Assembly (NCBI RefSeq): GCF_028372415.1 | Contig: NC_092878.1 | Span: 26,952,903-27,016,902, forward strand | Source: Notamacropus eugenii | Lineage: Eukaryota; Chordata; Mammalia; Diprotodontia; Macropodidae | Reading direction: 5' to 3' | DNA: 64,000 nt | Made by a program: the position numbers and the translations under genes | The notes under the pieces: generated by a model | Databases searched by the model: none | Seen by the model: only the letters and a program-made list of their open reading frames with translations | Told to the model about the DNA's origin: nothing | In this document: positions 53,582 through 64,000 of the stretch, piece by piece | Layout of the letters: every line of letters begins with the position of its first letter | How positions within the stretch are numbered: the first letter of the stretch is position 1

Positions 53582-54215
53582 CAGAGGTTCTTAACTTGAG
53601 ATCCACGAATTTTTTTTTAAATTCACATTCTACAAGAAAGGAAATTGAGACTTAGGTAGATTGAGTGTCTTAGCTATCAAATGGTTAAAAACAAATATTG
53701 AAAGTCATATCTCTTCCTCTAAAACCCAGTGTTAGTTTTTCCTTCCTTCCTTCCTTCTTTTCTTTTTTAATTTATGGAATAAGACAAGCATTTTCATAAT
53801 AGTATAATAAAAAAAGATTGTACAAGGAACTCTTTAAAAATATTTTGATAACTGTATTTCAATATAATTAGTTTCCTTTGTAATACAATGAATTTTACTT
53901 AAGCTGTTAAAATTATCATGTTATTATTAAAATTGTTGTATTAATATTATTTTTATATTATTGTAATTCTGCTATGTTTTGCAGAATATGTTTTGTTTTG
54001 CATTACATCACATGTATAATTGATAGCACGATGTTTGCCTCCTCAGTGGGGAGTGGGAGGAAGGAGTGGGAGGGAAAGGATTTGGAACTCAAAATTTTTT
54101 TAAAAGAATGTTAAAAATAAATATTATTTTTTAAAAAAGAAAAAATGTTATTCTGAGAAGAAGTCCATAGATTGCCAAAGGGATGCATGACAACAAGAAG
54201 GGTTAATTTCCCCCT
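53582..54215. mobile_element. hAT-like DNA transposon relic with an L1-type tail inside
   Basis: The left end cagaggttcttaacttgaga is a hAT-type terminus. The interior ('atattttgataactgtattt', 'caatataattagtttccttt') and right end ('ttattctgagaagaagtcca', 'agattgccaaagggatgcat') match a family I recall from other mammals. The right terminus is decayed (gggttaatttcccc). Possible 8-bp target copies are atctaaag and atctagtg. An L1-type 3' tail (about 53985-54140) interrupts it. No transposase is encoded. Confidence 0.7.
53985..54140 (+). repeat. LINE 3' tail inside the hAT relic
   Basis: 'gaatatgttttgttttgcat', 'gatgtttgcctcctcagtgg' and 'aggatttggaactcaaaatt' match the tails at 63750 and 53340. 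Confidence 0.65.
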
Positions 54216-54544
54216 CTCTCAATCTAGTGGTATATAAATTCCAAATATATATGCCAGGCTTGTAAGAGATAACTAACACTCTCCCACTTTGTGCAGTTGT
54301 CTTAAATCAGTTCCTAAACCCTCAGGTTCAAAATGAAACATTTTAGTCCTTCTAGATCTAGGAATATGTTCTCTTTCCCTCTTCTCACTGGTAAACTTTA
54401 AATAAAATATACACATGCCTTAGTATTTCTGTTGAGCAATAGCTTTATCCTATTTGTTGTCTTAATATATAAGGTAAATGCCTCTGAAACTCTAAGAAAA
54501 GTATTAGGTTCAGAACGCAGAAATGGGCTGTCATAGAACGACTC

Positions 54545-54790
54545 TCTGTGGCATTTAGGTGGTCCAGAGGATAGAGTGCCAGAGCTGAAGTCAGGAAGAC
54601 TCATCATATCTGACCTCAGACACTTACTATCTGTGTGACCCTGGACAAGTCACTTAACCCTGTTTGCCTCAGTTTCCTCATCTGTAAAATGAGCTGGAGA
54701 AGGAAATGGCAAAATCACTCCACTATCTTTGCCAAGAAATCCCCAAACGGTAGCATAAAGAGTTCAAAATGACTGGACAACATCAACAAA
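54545..54790 (+). repeat. tRNA-derived SINE with BovB/RTE-like tail
   Basis: 'ggcatttaggtggtccagag', 'cctggacaagtcacttaacc', 'ggagaaggaaatggcaaaat' and 'gttcaaaatgactggacaac' form a complete copy. Confidence 0.88.
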
Positions 54791-54799
54791 TAAAAAGGA

Positions 54800-55590
54800 A
54801 AGTGCTGGGGTGCGAAGGCCGCCCATTTTTGTCTCTTGCCTAAATGCGCTCTTGCCTGGACTAATGGATCAACAGCGCAGGCTTTGCTTCAGACATAGTT
54901 TGTGTTTGTCATATCCTTCGTACCCTGCCTCAAGACTCCCTGCAGCTGTACTCATCCATGAACTGGTTATCATGACACCCCCCCCCCCTTCCTGCTTGCT
55001 TCTTCCCATCTTACATGCTCAGCTTGGTTTCTACCTTTCTTACCCATAAGCCCCTCCCTAAGGTCAGGGTCAATGGCCCTGTGGGTAATATTAGATAGTT
55101 TAGAGAATGTTCAAAAGAAAACTGTGTGCCAGTGAACAATCCCGCCCCTGTTCTGTCTTGTTCCACATCCAAGTCTTGGTGGAGCTTCAAGATGTGGTCT
55201 ACATGCACAAATACATATACTTATACAAGGATATACCACAAAACCTTTGCATAAATGTATACATCTCCATACAACTCACATATGTCCCCTTAAACACTGG
55301 AGGTTCTACAGGCTTCCACGCATCTCCATTCATCAATGAGTTTGCCCAAGATAAGAGAGGTCAGGGACCCAAGATAAGGAGAGGGTAAGGGAGTGCAACT
55401 AGGAACTATAGACCCTGTGCGGGAAATGAAATCTGTACTACTGAGGCATTTCTAAAAACGATTTGAAAAACAATCAACGTCTGAACACAGAAAATTATTA
55501 CCCCCTTTTAATAGACATCCTTATCAAAAACATTTTGCAACAAGCTCTCAATAACAGAGATCCCAACTGGTAGTTCTGACACCACCTCAT
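54800..55590. other. no gene recognised
   Basis: A mainly unique-looking stretch with a poly-C run at 54978-54988. 54810-55060 has a faint L2-like texture. No exon was recognised. Confidence 0.4.
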
Positions 55591-55594
55591 AATT

Positions 55595-55980
55595 CCCTAT
55601 AGCATATTTCTCAAGGGTCTTCTATGTGTCCTGTATTGGGCCATGGAGATACAAAGGTAAACAAGGTCCTGATTTCAAGGAGCTCATGGTCCAACAGGGA
55701 AGGATAAATATACAAAGAATCATGGTCCAAGAAAGAGTGAGATCAGGGGCAATGGAGAAGATTTTTATTAGGAGGTATCAGAACAATTATTGAAGGTTTT
55801 TGAGTTGCTAAGCTATTGATTGTACTTCTATAATATTTCTCATACACTTCTCTCTATTCACATGGCCATTGTCCCACCCAGTCACCTCCCACCTGGACTA
55901 TTGCAATATGGCACTTACTAGATCTGACCCTGAGCAAGTCACTTAACCCCCATTGCCTCTAAATGAAATTTTTAAAAAAG
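55595..55980. repeat. L2 (reverse), L2 (sense) and SINE fragments
   Basis: 55595-55790 is antisense L2 ('cctgatttcaaggagctcat'). 55845-55905 is a short sense L2 piece ('cacctggactattgcaatat'). 55910-55960 is a SINE body scrap ('gagcaagtcacttaaccccc'). Confidence 0.6.
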
Positions 55981-56389
55981 TGTGTAGGACAGCTATATGA
56001 ATCTGCTGTAACAAACCGTCAATAATGCAGTATCAATGATGCACCAGGCACTAAGGACAAGGTGAGGACCTCACAGCTCACCTGGAAGATAGTGCTGCCC
56101 AGTAACTCTATACCCTGCCAAGGAGGTCCCATGAACACCAGAACAAGTTCCTACCAGTAAAGGCACAGGATCCTCCATATTCTAAGCAGGAAGATGCCAC
56201 CATTACCAGAATATAGGTTCTGTCAGGTGACAAGGACTCAGGACAAGACCTGAGGACATTGAACACGTTAGCTAAGCAACATTAGCTTAGCAATAAGCTA
56301 AGAGAGAAAAGATAAAGACTTGAATTAGTAAGGGTGACCCCTGAAAGGAACTAGGCAGCCATATGTAATATTATATGATGGAAATGGAA

Positions 56390-56610
56390 ACTTCAAGGCT
56401 TGGCGAACTGATTAGATATGAGGGGGAGGGAGAGGCAAGAGACAAAGATGACTCAGTTAAGAGCCCGGGTGACTGTGGAAGATATGCTCTCCACTAGAAA
56501 AGTAAGACATGGAGGAGGGAACAATCATGAATTAAATTTGTACTTAAATTGTCAATGAGTCATTTAGGTGGATGCATCTAACTGGTAGCTAGAAACCCAT
56601 GACTAACACC
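56390..56610 (-). repeat. L2 fragment, antisense
   Basis: 'gcgaactgattagatatgag', 'aagatgactcagttaagagc' and 'gggtgactgtggaagatatg' parallel reversed L2 internal sequence. Confidence 0.5.
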
Positions 56611-56650
56611 TGGAGAGTTTATCTTTCCCATTCAGTCTGTCCTCTAAGAC

Positions 56651-56851
56651 AAAGGTGTCAAACAGGGGGCCTGCACTTCCTCCAAACTCCCAAGTGCAGC
56701 CCAAACCAGATTAAAATGTAATTGAGAAATGTTTAATGAAATAAATAAAAATATGATAAAATATTGATAATATTACATTTTAAAACTAAGTCAATATGTG
56801 GACCATTCTTATGTTTGGACTTTCATTTATAGTTGAGTTTGACACCACTGG
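56651..56851. mobile_element. 201-bp hAT-like MITE with exact 8-bp target duplication
   Basis: The ends aaaggtgtcaaac and gtttgacaccactgg form a ~10-bp perfect inverted core (ggtgtcaaac). tctaagac lies on both sides (56643-56650 and 56852-56859), the 8-bp length typical of hAT. The interior is AT-rich with no coding capacity. A partial relative lies at 30491-30603. Confidence 0.85.
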
Positions 56852-57224
56852 TCTAAGACAATGTGTTTTGAGCTGTTTTTCTCTTTACAAATTTAAAATA
56901 AATGTTTTAGTGATAGGTTTTTTTTTTCATTTCTGTCACTTCCTTTTGACCTTTTCCCTTCCACTAGCCACCTACCATAAAACTTTCTCTTGTAATAGAA
57001 ATATAATTAGACAAAATTAACTAATACACTGGTTATACCTGGGAATGTATGGCTCCTTCCACATTTATAATTCACCACCTCTGCTGAAAGGAGGGAAGTA
57101 TGCTTTACCATCAGTACTCTGCAGTCAAGATTGGTCATTGCATTGGCCAGAGTTCTAATGTCATTCAACGTTACTATCTTTTCCATCATTGAGCTGGGTA
57201 AATTGTTCTCTTTGTTCTGAACAA

Positions 57225-57700
57225 GTTGTGGCCTATGGTTATGATGGAATACTATTGTGCTATAGGAAATGATGAGCATGCCACTCTCAGAAAAACCTGG
57301 GAAGATTTATATAAACTGATGCAAAGTGAGGTGAGCAGTACCAGGAGAACAATGTACATAATAATAGCAATTTCGTAATGATAATCAACTGTGAAAGACG
57401 TAGCTACACTGATTATGGCAATGATTCAAGTCAATTCCAAAGGACTTAGGATGAAAAATGCTACCCATTTCCAGAGAGAACTGATTAATTCTGAGCACAG
57501 ATTGAAGCAACTTTTTAAATTTTCTTTATTTTTATTATTTTGTTTTATTTTGTAACATGACTAATATGGAAATATGTTTTGCCTGACTTCACATGACTTC
57601 AGTCTATATCAAATTTTTGCTTTCTCAAGGAGGGAGGAGGGGTAAAAAGAAAATAGAGAATTCGGAACTCAAAATTTTAAAAATGTTTATTAAAATTTTT
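57225..57700 (+). mobile_element. L1 3' end, 5'-truncated
   Basis: It starts in the last ORF2 codons ('gaacaagttgtggcctatgg', 'gatggaatactattgtgcta') and runs through 'aagtgaggtgagcagtacca' and the 3'UTR to an A/T-rich end. Confidence 0.85.
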
Positions 57701-57837
57701 TTACACATAATTAGGAAATATTTAATGAAATGAAAAAAGATAACAGTTTTATTGATGCCTTTTTAAAAAATATTACTGTTATTTACCAAGGACTCCTCTC
57801 ACTGCACAACAGAACTTTCCTTTCAGTGAGTAAGTAT

Positions 57838-58015
57838 GGTCATCTCCAGTCATCCTGATGAATATCTGGTCACTGGATCCAGATGGCTCAGGAGGAGAAT
57901 GTGAGGCTAGTGACCTGCACAGCCCTCCCTCACTCAAAACAAAGTCAAGTGCAAGTCATGTCATCATTTCTCTGATGGCATGGTCTTCTTTGACAATGAA
58001 GGATGAACACACACA
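57838..58015 (+). repeat. SINE tail (second tail type)
   Basis: 'gtcatctccagtcatcctga', 'ctcactcaaaacaaagtcaa' and 'gatgaacacacacacc'. It is over 90% like the tail of the 41190 copy by eye; the head is missing. Confidence 0.88.
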
Positions 58016-58099
58016 CCGAGTCAAGTAAAATCAACACATTGGTCTTATCTGAAAATACCTGTCTCTTTCTGTACCTATTGTCTATCTCCTCTCAGGAAA

Positions 58100-58820
58100 T
58101 GCATTCATCATAGTTCTGAAGTGTTTGAATATTGTTTTTGTTTGTATTATTGTGGTCATCATGTAAATTGTTCACCAGGCTCTGTGCCTTCTGGAGTTTC
58201 TTAGAATTCTTCATATTTGTGATTTCTTATGGTACAGCAACATTCCATTGCATTCTTCTACTACAATTTTCTTAATTTGTTGTTGAATATACATTTTGTT
58301 TCCATTTTTTTCTATTACAAATTGAACTGAATATCTTTATACAGAGAGATCTTTTTAGAAATAAGTTGTGGGATTGCTGGGTCAACAGGCATGAACAATT
58401 TTGTATTTTTTCTTTCATGGTTCCAAACTGTTTTCCAAAATGGTTGGATTAATTCATAGTTCTACCAGCAGCTACCTAATTTTGTTTGTATACTTGACAA
58501 CACTGAATTTTTCCACCTTTTGTAATATTGCAGTTTGAAAGGTGTGAAGAGATGCCTTGAATTGTTTTAAATTGCATTTCTCTGGTTATTAGCTATTTTG
58601 AGCAATTTTTAGATGACTCTCAATAGTTTGCATCTCTTTTCAGAATTGTTAGTATTTTGTCCATTTACCAATTGGGAAATAGCTTTTAGTCTTGTGGATT
58701 TATGTAAACTACTTGTAAAATTTAGATGTCACACCTTTATCAGAGATGCATTATGGGAAGATTTTTTCCAACTTCATAACCTTTTATTCTAGCTGCATTT
58801 ATTTTACTTGTATAAAACCT
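58100..58820 (-). mobile_element. old L1 ORF2/3'UTR fragment, reverse
   Basis: 'gattgctgggtcaacaggca', 'ttccaaactgttttccaaaa', 'tggttggattaattcatagt' and 'aaaggtgtgaagagatgcct' are the reverse of the L1 ORF2 C-terminal region. It is more diverged than the other L1 pieces. Confidence 0.75.
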
Positions 58821-58909
58821 TTTTTTAAAAAAAAATTTATATAACCAAAGACAACTCTCTAACATTATTCCTTACAAAACTATAGTTATTTTTGCAACAA
58901 ATTGTATTT

Positions 58910-59040
58910 CCTTTAAGAGAATGTAAATTAAGGGCAAGAAATATGTTCTTTTACATTTTCTTAAACCCAGCAACTAGAATAGTGCCTTGAACTTAGTAGG
59001 AACCTAATAAATATTTGTCAAATGAATGCATCAGTAAATG
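58910..59040 (+). repeat. L2 3' end
   Basis: 'agagaatgtaaattaagggc', 'agtgccttgaacttagtagg' and 'aacctaataaatatttgtca'. Confidence 0.65.
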
Positions 59041-59524
59041 CTTCAATACTGCAAAGATTCGTGATTTCATTGATGCGATTATTTCTTCTATTGACACAGA
59101 TTTTTACCCTCTTGAAAACAGTTACTGTCAGTGCTAAAAGTACGTCCCAGATTTATTGCTATGATCAATCTTGGTTGTAAAAGACTCCTGATGAAACATA
59201 CTTACTTCCTTTCTATAGAAATGTGGGAGACTATCTAGTGTCACATAGCCTTCCTGATGAGATTGCTTTGTTAGTTTTTATTATAAGACAGGGCTTATAT
59301 GTGATGCAAGAGGGAATACATCAAGAAATCCAAAACACTGATAAAGCTTTTTTTTTTAAAGGAGTTGTATCATTAAACCACTATGATCTAGTCATCATGA
59401 TAATGAGTCTCCCTAAACTTAGCTAGGCTGATTCAGACATGCAGCCTGTCATTAGATTTGTACTAAAATCCTTTCTGCTTCTGCACAAACAAAATTAACA
59501 TATCTAGGTTAAGAAGGTAAACAT

Positions 59525-60056
59525 TTCAAACCATTTCCCAGCTGATAAATGGTCAAAAGATATAAACAGGCAGTTTTCAGATGAAGAAACAAAGCTCTCT
59601 ATAGTCATATGAAAAATGCTCTAAATCACTATTGATTAGAGAAATGCAAATTAAAGCAACTCTGAGGTACCACCTCATACCTAAGAGATTGACTAATATG
59701 ACCGAAAAAGACAATGATTAATGTTGGAGAAGATGTGCGAAAAGGAGGACACGTATGCGCTGTTGGTGGAGTTGTGAACCAATCCAACCATTCTGGAGAG
59801 TGATTTGGAACTAGGCCCAAAGGGCAATTAAATTGTTCATAACCTTTGATCCATCAATACCACTACTAGGTTTGTATACCAAAGAGATCAAAGAAAAGGG
59901 AAAAGGGTCTATGTGTACAAATATATTTATGGCAGCTCTTTCTAGGTATCAAAGAATTGGAAACTGAGGGGATGTCCATCAGTTGGGGAATGGCTGAATA
60001 AGTTGTGTTATATGAATGTAATGGAATATTATTATCTTATAAGAAATGATAAACAG
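59525..60056 (+). mobile_element. L1 retrotransposon D, left part
   Basis: ORF2 C-terminal region: 'gataaatggtcaaaagatat', 'gaaaaatgctctaaatcact', 'taccacctcatacctaagag', 'ggggatgtccatcagttggg'. It stops at the 16-mer aagaaatgataaacag (60041-60056), where a second L1 is inserted, and resumes at 60452. Confidence 0.85.
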
Positions 60057-60435
60057 CTTCTCAGCAATATAATGATCTAAAACAATTCCAAAAGACTCAT
60101 GATGGAAAATGCTATCCACATCCACAGAAAGAACTATGGAGTCTGAATGCAGATCAAAGCATACTATTTTCTCTTTTTTTCATGTTTTATTTTTTCTTTC
60201 TCATGGTTTTTCCCTTTTGTTCTGATTCTTCTTTTACAACATGACTAATGTGGAAATACGTTTAATATGATTGTATGTGTATAGCCTACAGAACGCTTGT
60301 TGTCTTGGGGAGAGGAAAGGGGAAGGAGGGAGGGAGAAAAAAATTTACAACTCAAAATCTTATAAAAGTGAATGTTGAAGACTTTCTTTACATGCAATTG
60401 GGAAAAAATAAAATACTATTAAGTGGAAAAAAAAA
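60057..60435 (+). mobile_element. L1 3' end inserted in L1 D
   Basis: A 379-bp, strongly 5'-truncated L1 3' end ('cttctcagcaatataatgat', 'aatgctatccacatccacag', 'ctcaaaatcttataaaagtg') ending in an A-rich tail. Flanking 16-mers at 60041-60056 and 60436-60451 differ at two positions. Confidence 0.85.
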
Positions 60436-60451
60436 AAGAAATGACAAGCAG

Positions 60452-60800
60452 GCAGATTTCAGAAAAACCTGGAAAGTTTTACATGAACTGACACAAAGTA
60501 AAGTGAGCAGAACCAGGAGAACATTGTACACAGTATCAGCAACATTGTGTGATGATGAGCTGGGGTTGATGAGTTCTTCTCAGTGATAGAATCCAAGGCA
60601 ATTCCAAAGGACTCATGATGGAAAATGCTATCCACATCCAGAGAAAAAAGTGCCAGGCTCTGAATGCAGATCAAAACATATGATTTTTGCTTTATTTTTT
60701 AATGGTTCTTTTCTTTTGGCCTGTTTCTTCTTTCACAACATGACTAATATGGAAATAGGTTCTACATGATTGCACATACGTAACCTATTAACTCTTAAGC
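60452..60800 (+). mobile_element. L1 retrotransposon D, right part
   Basis: It continues element D without loss: 'gcagatttcagaaaaacctg', 'agtgagcagaaccaggagaa', 'tgatgagttcttctcagtga' and 3'UTR to about 60800. Its 3'UTR is shorter than that of the insert. Confidence 0.85.
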
Positions 60801-60964
60801 TAAAAAATGAAGTTTTTCTCTATGCAAAGTTCAGTGGCCTGTAATGGGACTGGAGTAGTCAGAATGTAGATGTGGCTGGCCCTTTTTAGTATCATGCTTG
60901 AGCCGCTGAGTTAATTGACCCAGACAGTTTTCTCTAATTTTTTATTATCATAGTTACCATTCAC

Positions 60965-61250
60965 ATTCTGTCATTCAACAAGCATTTAAGCACCTACGAT
61001 GGGCGTGCTAGGCAGTGAGGATTCTGAGACAAAATAGTCCCAGCTCTCAAGGCATAATAACAAGAACATTTATAAGTAAACACAAAATAAGCAAATCCAA
61101 TATAACCTGGAATGGGAGACGGAGGAAAGGAGAAAGGGAGGGAATGACACAATTTGATCTTTGAAGGAAACCAGGGATTCTTAGAGGTGAGGTAAAAAAG
61201 GAGCCCATTCTAAGCATAGGGAACAGCCTTTGCAAAGATATACAATCTGA
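60965..61250 (-). repeat. L2 fragment, antisense
   Basis: 'cattcaacaagcatttaagc', 'atagtcccagctctcaaggc' and 'gaaggaaaccagggattctt' follow reversed L2. Confidence 0.6.
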
Positions 61251-61694
61251 ACACAGATACGAGACTAAAGCACTTTATAGCATTTTTTATAATTGTGAAT
61301 GTGACATCAATGGATATGATCACACCCCCCATAGACAAAGAATGGAAAAAGAGAATACTGTATGAATCCATAAATCTCAGTCATGTAGTCTGTAATCGCA
61401 ATACTTATCTCTCCTGCTTTTCTCAATTTCTTTCCGCTTTCTTCCATGTATTTGATAAATGCTTCATTAGTACCTATTTCTTTTCTTCTCCCTTTTTTGC
61501 TTATTATTTCATTCCTTCCCCCATAAACAAATTTTCCTTCCTTTCGAACAAACAAACAAAACTCCTCCCTTTTAACATATAAGTACTGGATGTGGCAAAG
61601 TTTAACGTAGTTCTAAGCTTTAATGATTTCAAAAGCATAAATGCTATGAACTTATAAAAAATTTGAAAGATGAATTCAATTTTTAAAAATATTG

Positions 61695-61895
61695 CCATAT
61701 TTCTACATGACTAATATGGAAATATGCTTTACATGATTGCACATATAGAACCTATATCAAATGCTTACTGTCTTAGGGAAGGGGAAGTAAAGATGGGAAA
61801 GTAAAATTTGAACTCAAAATTTTAAAAAAGTGAACATTTAAAATTATCTTTACATGTAATTAGGAAAAGAAAATGCTATTTAAAAAGTTAAACAA
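61695..61895 (+). repeat. L1 3' tail
   Basis: 'catgactaatatggaaatat', 'ttgcacatatagaacctata' and 'gaactcaaaattttaaaaaa' match the extreme L1 3'UTR only. Confidence 0.75.
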
Positions 61896-62334
61896 AATAT
61901 TGCTAGGTTTCTTATTAAATTCATCTTGATCACCATCTTGGGCTATTTGTTCTTAGTAAAATCTTTCATCAACTGCTGCTCAGTGACTGAACTGATTTTA
62001 TTTGTAATGCTAACCTTAAGATTATCCAAAAAACTGAAGACAGTTTAAATGTTTTTTTTCTTCAAGAGATTAAAAAAAAACAGAGAAAGTACAAAGAGGC
62101 TCAAAAGTCATGTGCTTCTTAAGATTTTGGCTCTGAAGACAGTTCTCTCAACTTTTCACTCCAACTTGGAAAAAAGGAGTTACCTCAGGGATTAAAATGA
62201 GTAAAATATTTTGAGAAAAAAAAGGAAAATTTCATTTTAAGAGTGGTATACCTGATCACATTGGTTTCTAAATGATTTGGCAAATTTAAATTGCCTAGAA
62301 ATCAGAAACAAAATCATCTAAAAGGAAATAAAAT

Positions 62335-62548
62335 GTGTGTGTGTGTTTGTCCTTTGTTGCCAAAGAAGACGACATCATCAGGGAAATGATGATATGACTT
62401 GCGCATGACTTTGTTTTGAGTGAGGGAGGGCTGTGCAGTTACCAGCCTCACTTCTCCTCCAGAGCCATCTGAATCCAGTGACCAGATATTCATCAGGATG
62501 ACTGGAGATGACCCAGGATGAGGTAACTGGGGTTAAGTGACTTGAATT
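62335..62548 (-). repeat. SINE (second tail type), reverse
   Basis: 'gtgtgtgtgtttgtcctttg', 'gagtgagggagggctgtgca', 'ccagagccatctgaatccag', then 'ggggttaagtgacttg'. The head is cut off. Confidence 0.88.
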
Positions 62549-63345
62549 TACAATTTGTTTGGAAGTTAAGTAAGAGAAATTTACAAAGGTGTTTGGAAAA
62601 CAGAAAAAATTTAAAATTCAATTTTGCATACAATGGTGTTAACTCACATAGAACCCAGTTCGATGGCTTCAATTTCTGATTCCTGAACACTTAGAATCTC
62701 CAACTTGGTGGGGAGGGGCGGGAAAGGCAAAGAAAAAGAAAAACTCAAGATTTTAGAAAGTATTGCTGGCAGACAGTTTAAGCAAGTTTTTAGACATCAT
62801 ATAACAAGATAGATTGTCCTGCCTATGAATGCCACTTGGAGAGATGCTTGCTTCTTTCTTATGGAGTTGGCGTTGAGATTTCTTGTGATTGCCAAGCTTA
62901 ACCAAAAATACTGGTATTCTTGCGGTTTTGGAAAACTAACTTAAATCATATAGCAACCTATAAAATTGAACAATTTAAATTTATATTGGATTTTGATAAA
63001 TTAATTGGAAGCAATTATTATTCCTAGCATATTTATTCTGGGCTCTGAATAATAAATAACAGCTAGTGCCACATCTTTGTAGAGGTGAGAGTGAAATTGA
63101 TAACTATCCTATATTGCCTTCTGAATGCAACAAGTATTGAATGCCAAAATGGTTAGATTATTAAAATGGTTTTTCTGTATGACTGATTTGGATATGTATT
63201 CAATTTAAGTATTAGACCAACAATAAGTTTTGTTAAATGTTTGTTTTTGAAATCTACGTTCTACGTTAGTGCTGCATTTTCTCTTTTCTTGGATTGTGAT
63301 TTCGGAAATTTTTATATAAAAGTGCTGCTGATTTGGAGAATGGGA
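62549..63345. other. no gene recognised
   Basis: AT-rich unique-looking DNA without exon-like blocks or clear repeats. Confidence 0.4.
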
Positions 63346-63349
63346 TTTG

Positions 63350-63610
63350 TTGTTGGGGCTAAGTTGTTTTTCAGTTGTGTCCAACTCTCCATGACCCCAC
63401 TGCAGCTTTCCTAGCAAAGATACTGGAGCGGTTTCCATTTTCTCCTCCAGTTCATTTTACAGCTGAGAAACTGAGGAAAACAGGGTTAAGTAACTTGCCC
63501 AGATCACATAGCTAGTAAATGTCTGGGGTCAGATTTGAACTCAGGAAAATGAGCCTTCTGATCTTCAGGTCCCTAGCTCTTCTGCTTCACCTAGTGAAAT
63601 GCAGTTGCAA
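63350..63610 (-). repeat. tRNA-derived SINE with BovB/RTE-like tail, reverse
   Basis: 'gttgtttttcagttgtgtcc', 'cattttctcctccagttcat', 'taacttgcccagatcacata' and 'cagatttgaactcaggaaaa' form a near full-length reversed copy. Confidence 0.85.
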
Positions 63611-63744
63611 CATTGAGAAATTATAGATACCCTTTGTTTGGAATGTTGATTGATTTATGGATTAGGATTACTATATAATAGAGACTTTTGTCTGGAATAA
63701 TAATTATACAGTGCTGCGAGGTTTTTGAAGAGCTGTACAAGTAT

Positions 63745-64000
63745 TATCTCAACATAGCTAATGTGGAAATATGTTTTGCATGACTTCATATGTATTAATG
63801 GGTATCTTATTTCTTGACTCCTCAGTGGGTGAGGCAAAGGTGGAGGGAGGGAAAGAACTTGGAACTGAAAATGAAAATAAAATTTTTAAAAATTAAATAA
63901 GGAATATTACCTTATTTGGTTCTCACAACAATCCTGGGATATAGAGTTAGGGTTAGGTGGCATTATTATCACCATTTTACAGATGAAGAAACTGAGACAT
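63745..64000. repeat. LINE 3' tail (+) followed by a MIR-type SINE (-)
   Basis: 63745-63890 is a LINE tail ('catagctaatgtggaaatat', 'gactcctcagtgggtgaggc'). From about 63900 to the window edge runs a reversed MIR ('cattttacagatgaagaaac'), cut by the end of the window. Confidence 0.7.

Overview
The window looks like nuclear DNA from a marsupial mammal. It carries split genes with GT-AG (and one GC-AG) introns, a CpG-rich divergent promoter, and a dense layer of interspersed repeats: tRNA-headed SINEs with LINE-derived tails, MIR/CORE-SINE relatives, L2, L1 and small hAT and mariner elements. The SINE and L1 types are those I associate with opossum-like and Australian marsupials. I cannot name the species.

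Three protein genes are supported. (1) DNAJC17, minus strand: only coding exon 1 (21751-21828) is recognised, so about 21.7 kb to its left is probably its intron 1; no further exon was found there. (2) ZFYVE19 (ANCHR), plus strand: a complete 11-exon coding sequence (22226-27489, 401 codons) and a poly(A) signal at 27907. (3) PPP1R14D, minus strand: a complete 4-exon coding sequence (39443 down to 28882, 143 codons). This order matches human 15q15.1 (DNAJC17 - ZFYVE19 - PPP1R14D - SPINT1). No SPINT1 exon was recognised in 39.5-64 kb, which reads as repeat-filled intergenic DNA.

Layout: 1-21.5 kb is mostly L2, MIR and SINE relics, with an L1-inside-L1 structure at 6.6-11.1 kb, an L1 5'UTR/ORF1 piece at 16.6-17.9 kb, and a ~1 kb purine minisatellite at 20.5-21.5 kb beside the promoter. 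21.5-22.5 kb is the DNAJC17/ZFYVE19 CpG island with three ZNF143-like motifs. 22.2-28 kb is ZFYVE19. 28.9-39.4 kb is PPP1R14D, whose 9.4 kb intron 1 holds a long antisense L2 split by a SINE and a near-perfect mariner-type hairpin MITE. 39.5-64 kb holds an L2 endonuclease ORF, a tandem pair of CTCF-like motifs, several L1 3' ends (one nested, one with a perfect 16-bp target duplication), and two hAT-like elements.

The genes do not form one pathway. ZFYVE19 acts at the cytokinetic abscission checkpoint, DNAJC17 is a nuclear J-domain/RRM protein linked to splicing, and PPP1R14D is a phosphorylation-dependent PP1 inhibitor. No new protein system was found. The noteworthy items are promoter architecture, insertion histories, hairpin and hAT elements, an uncatalogued-looking repeat family, and the G/A-rich minisatellite.
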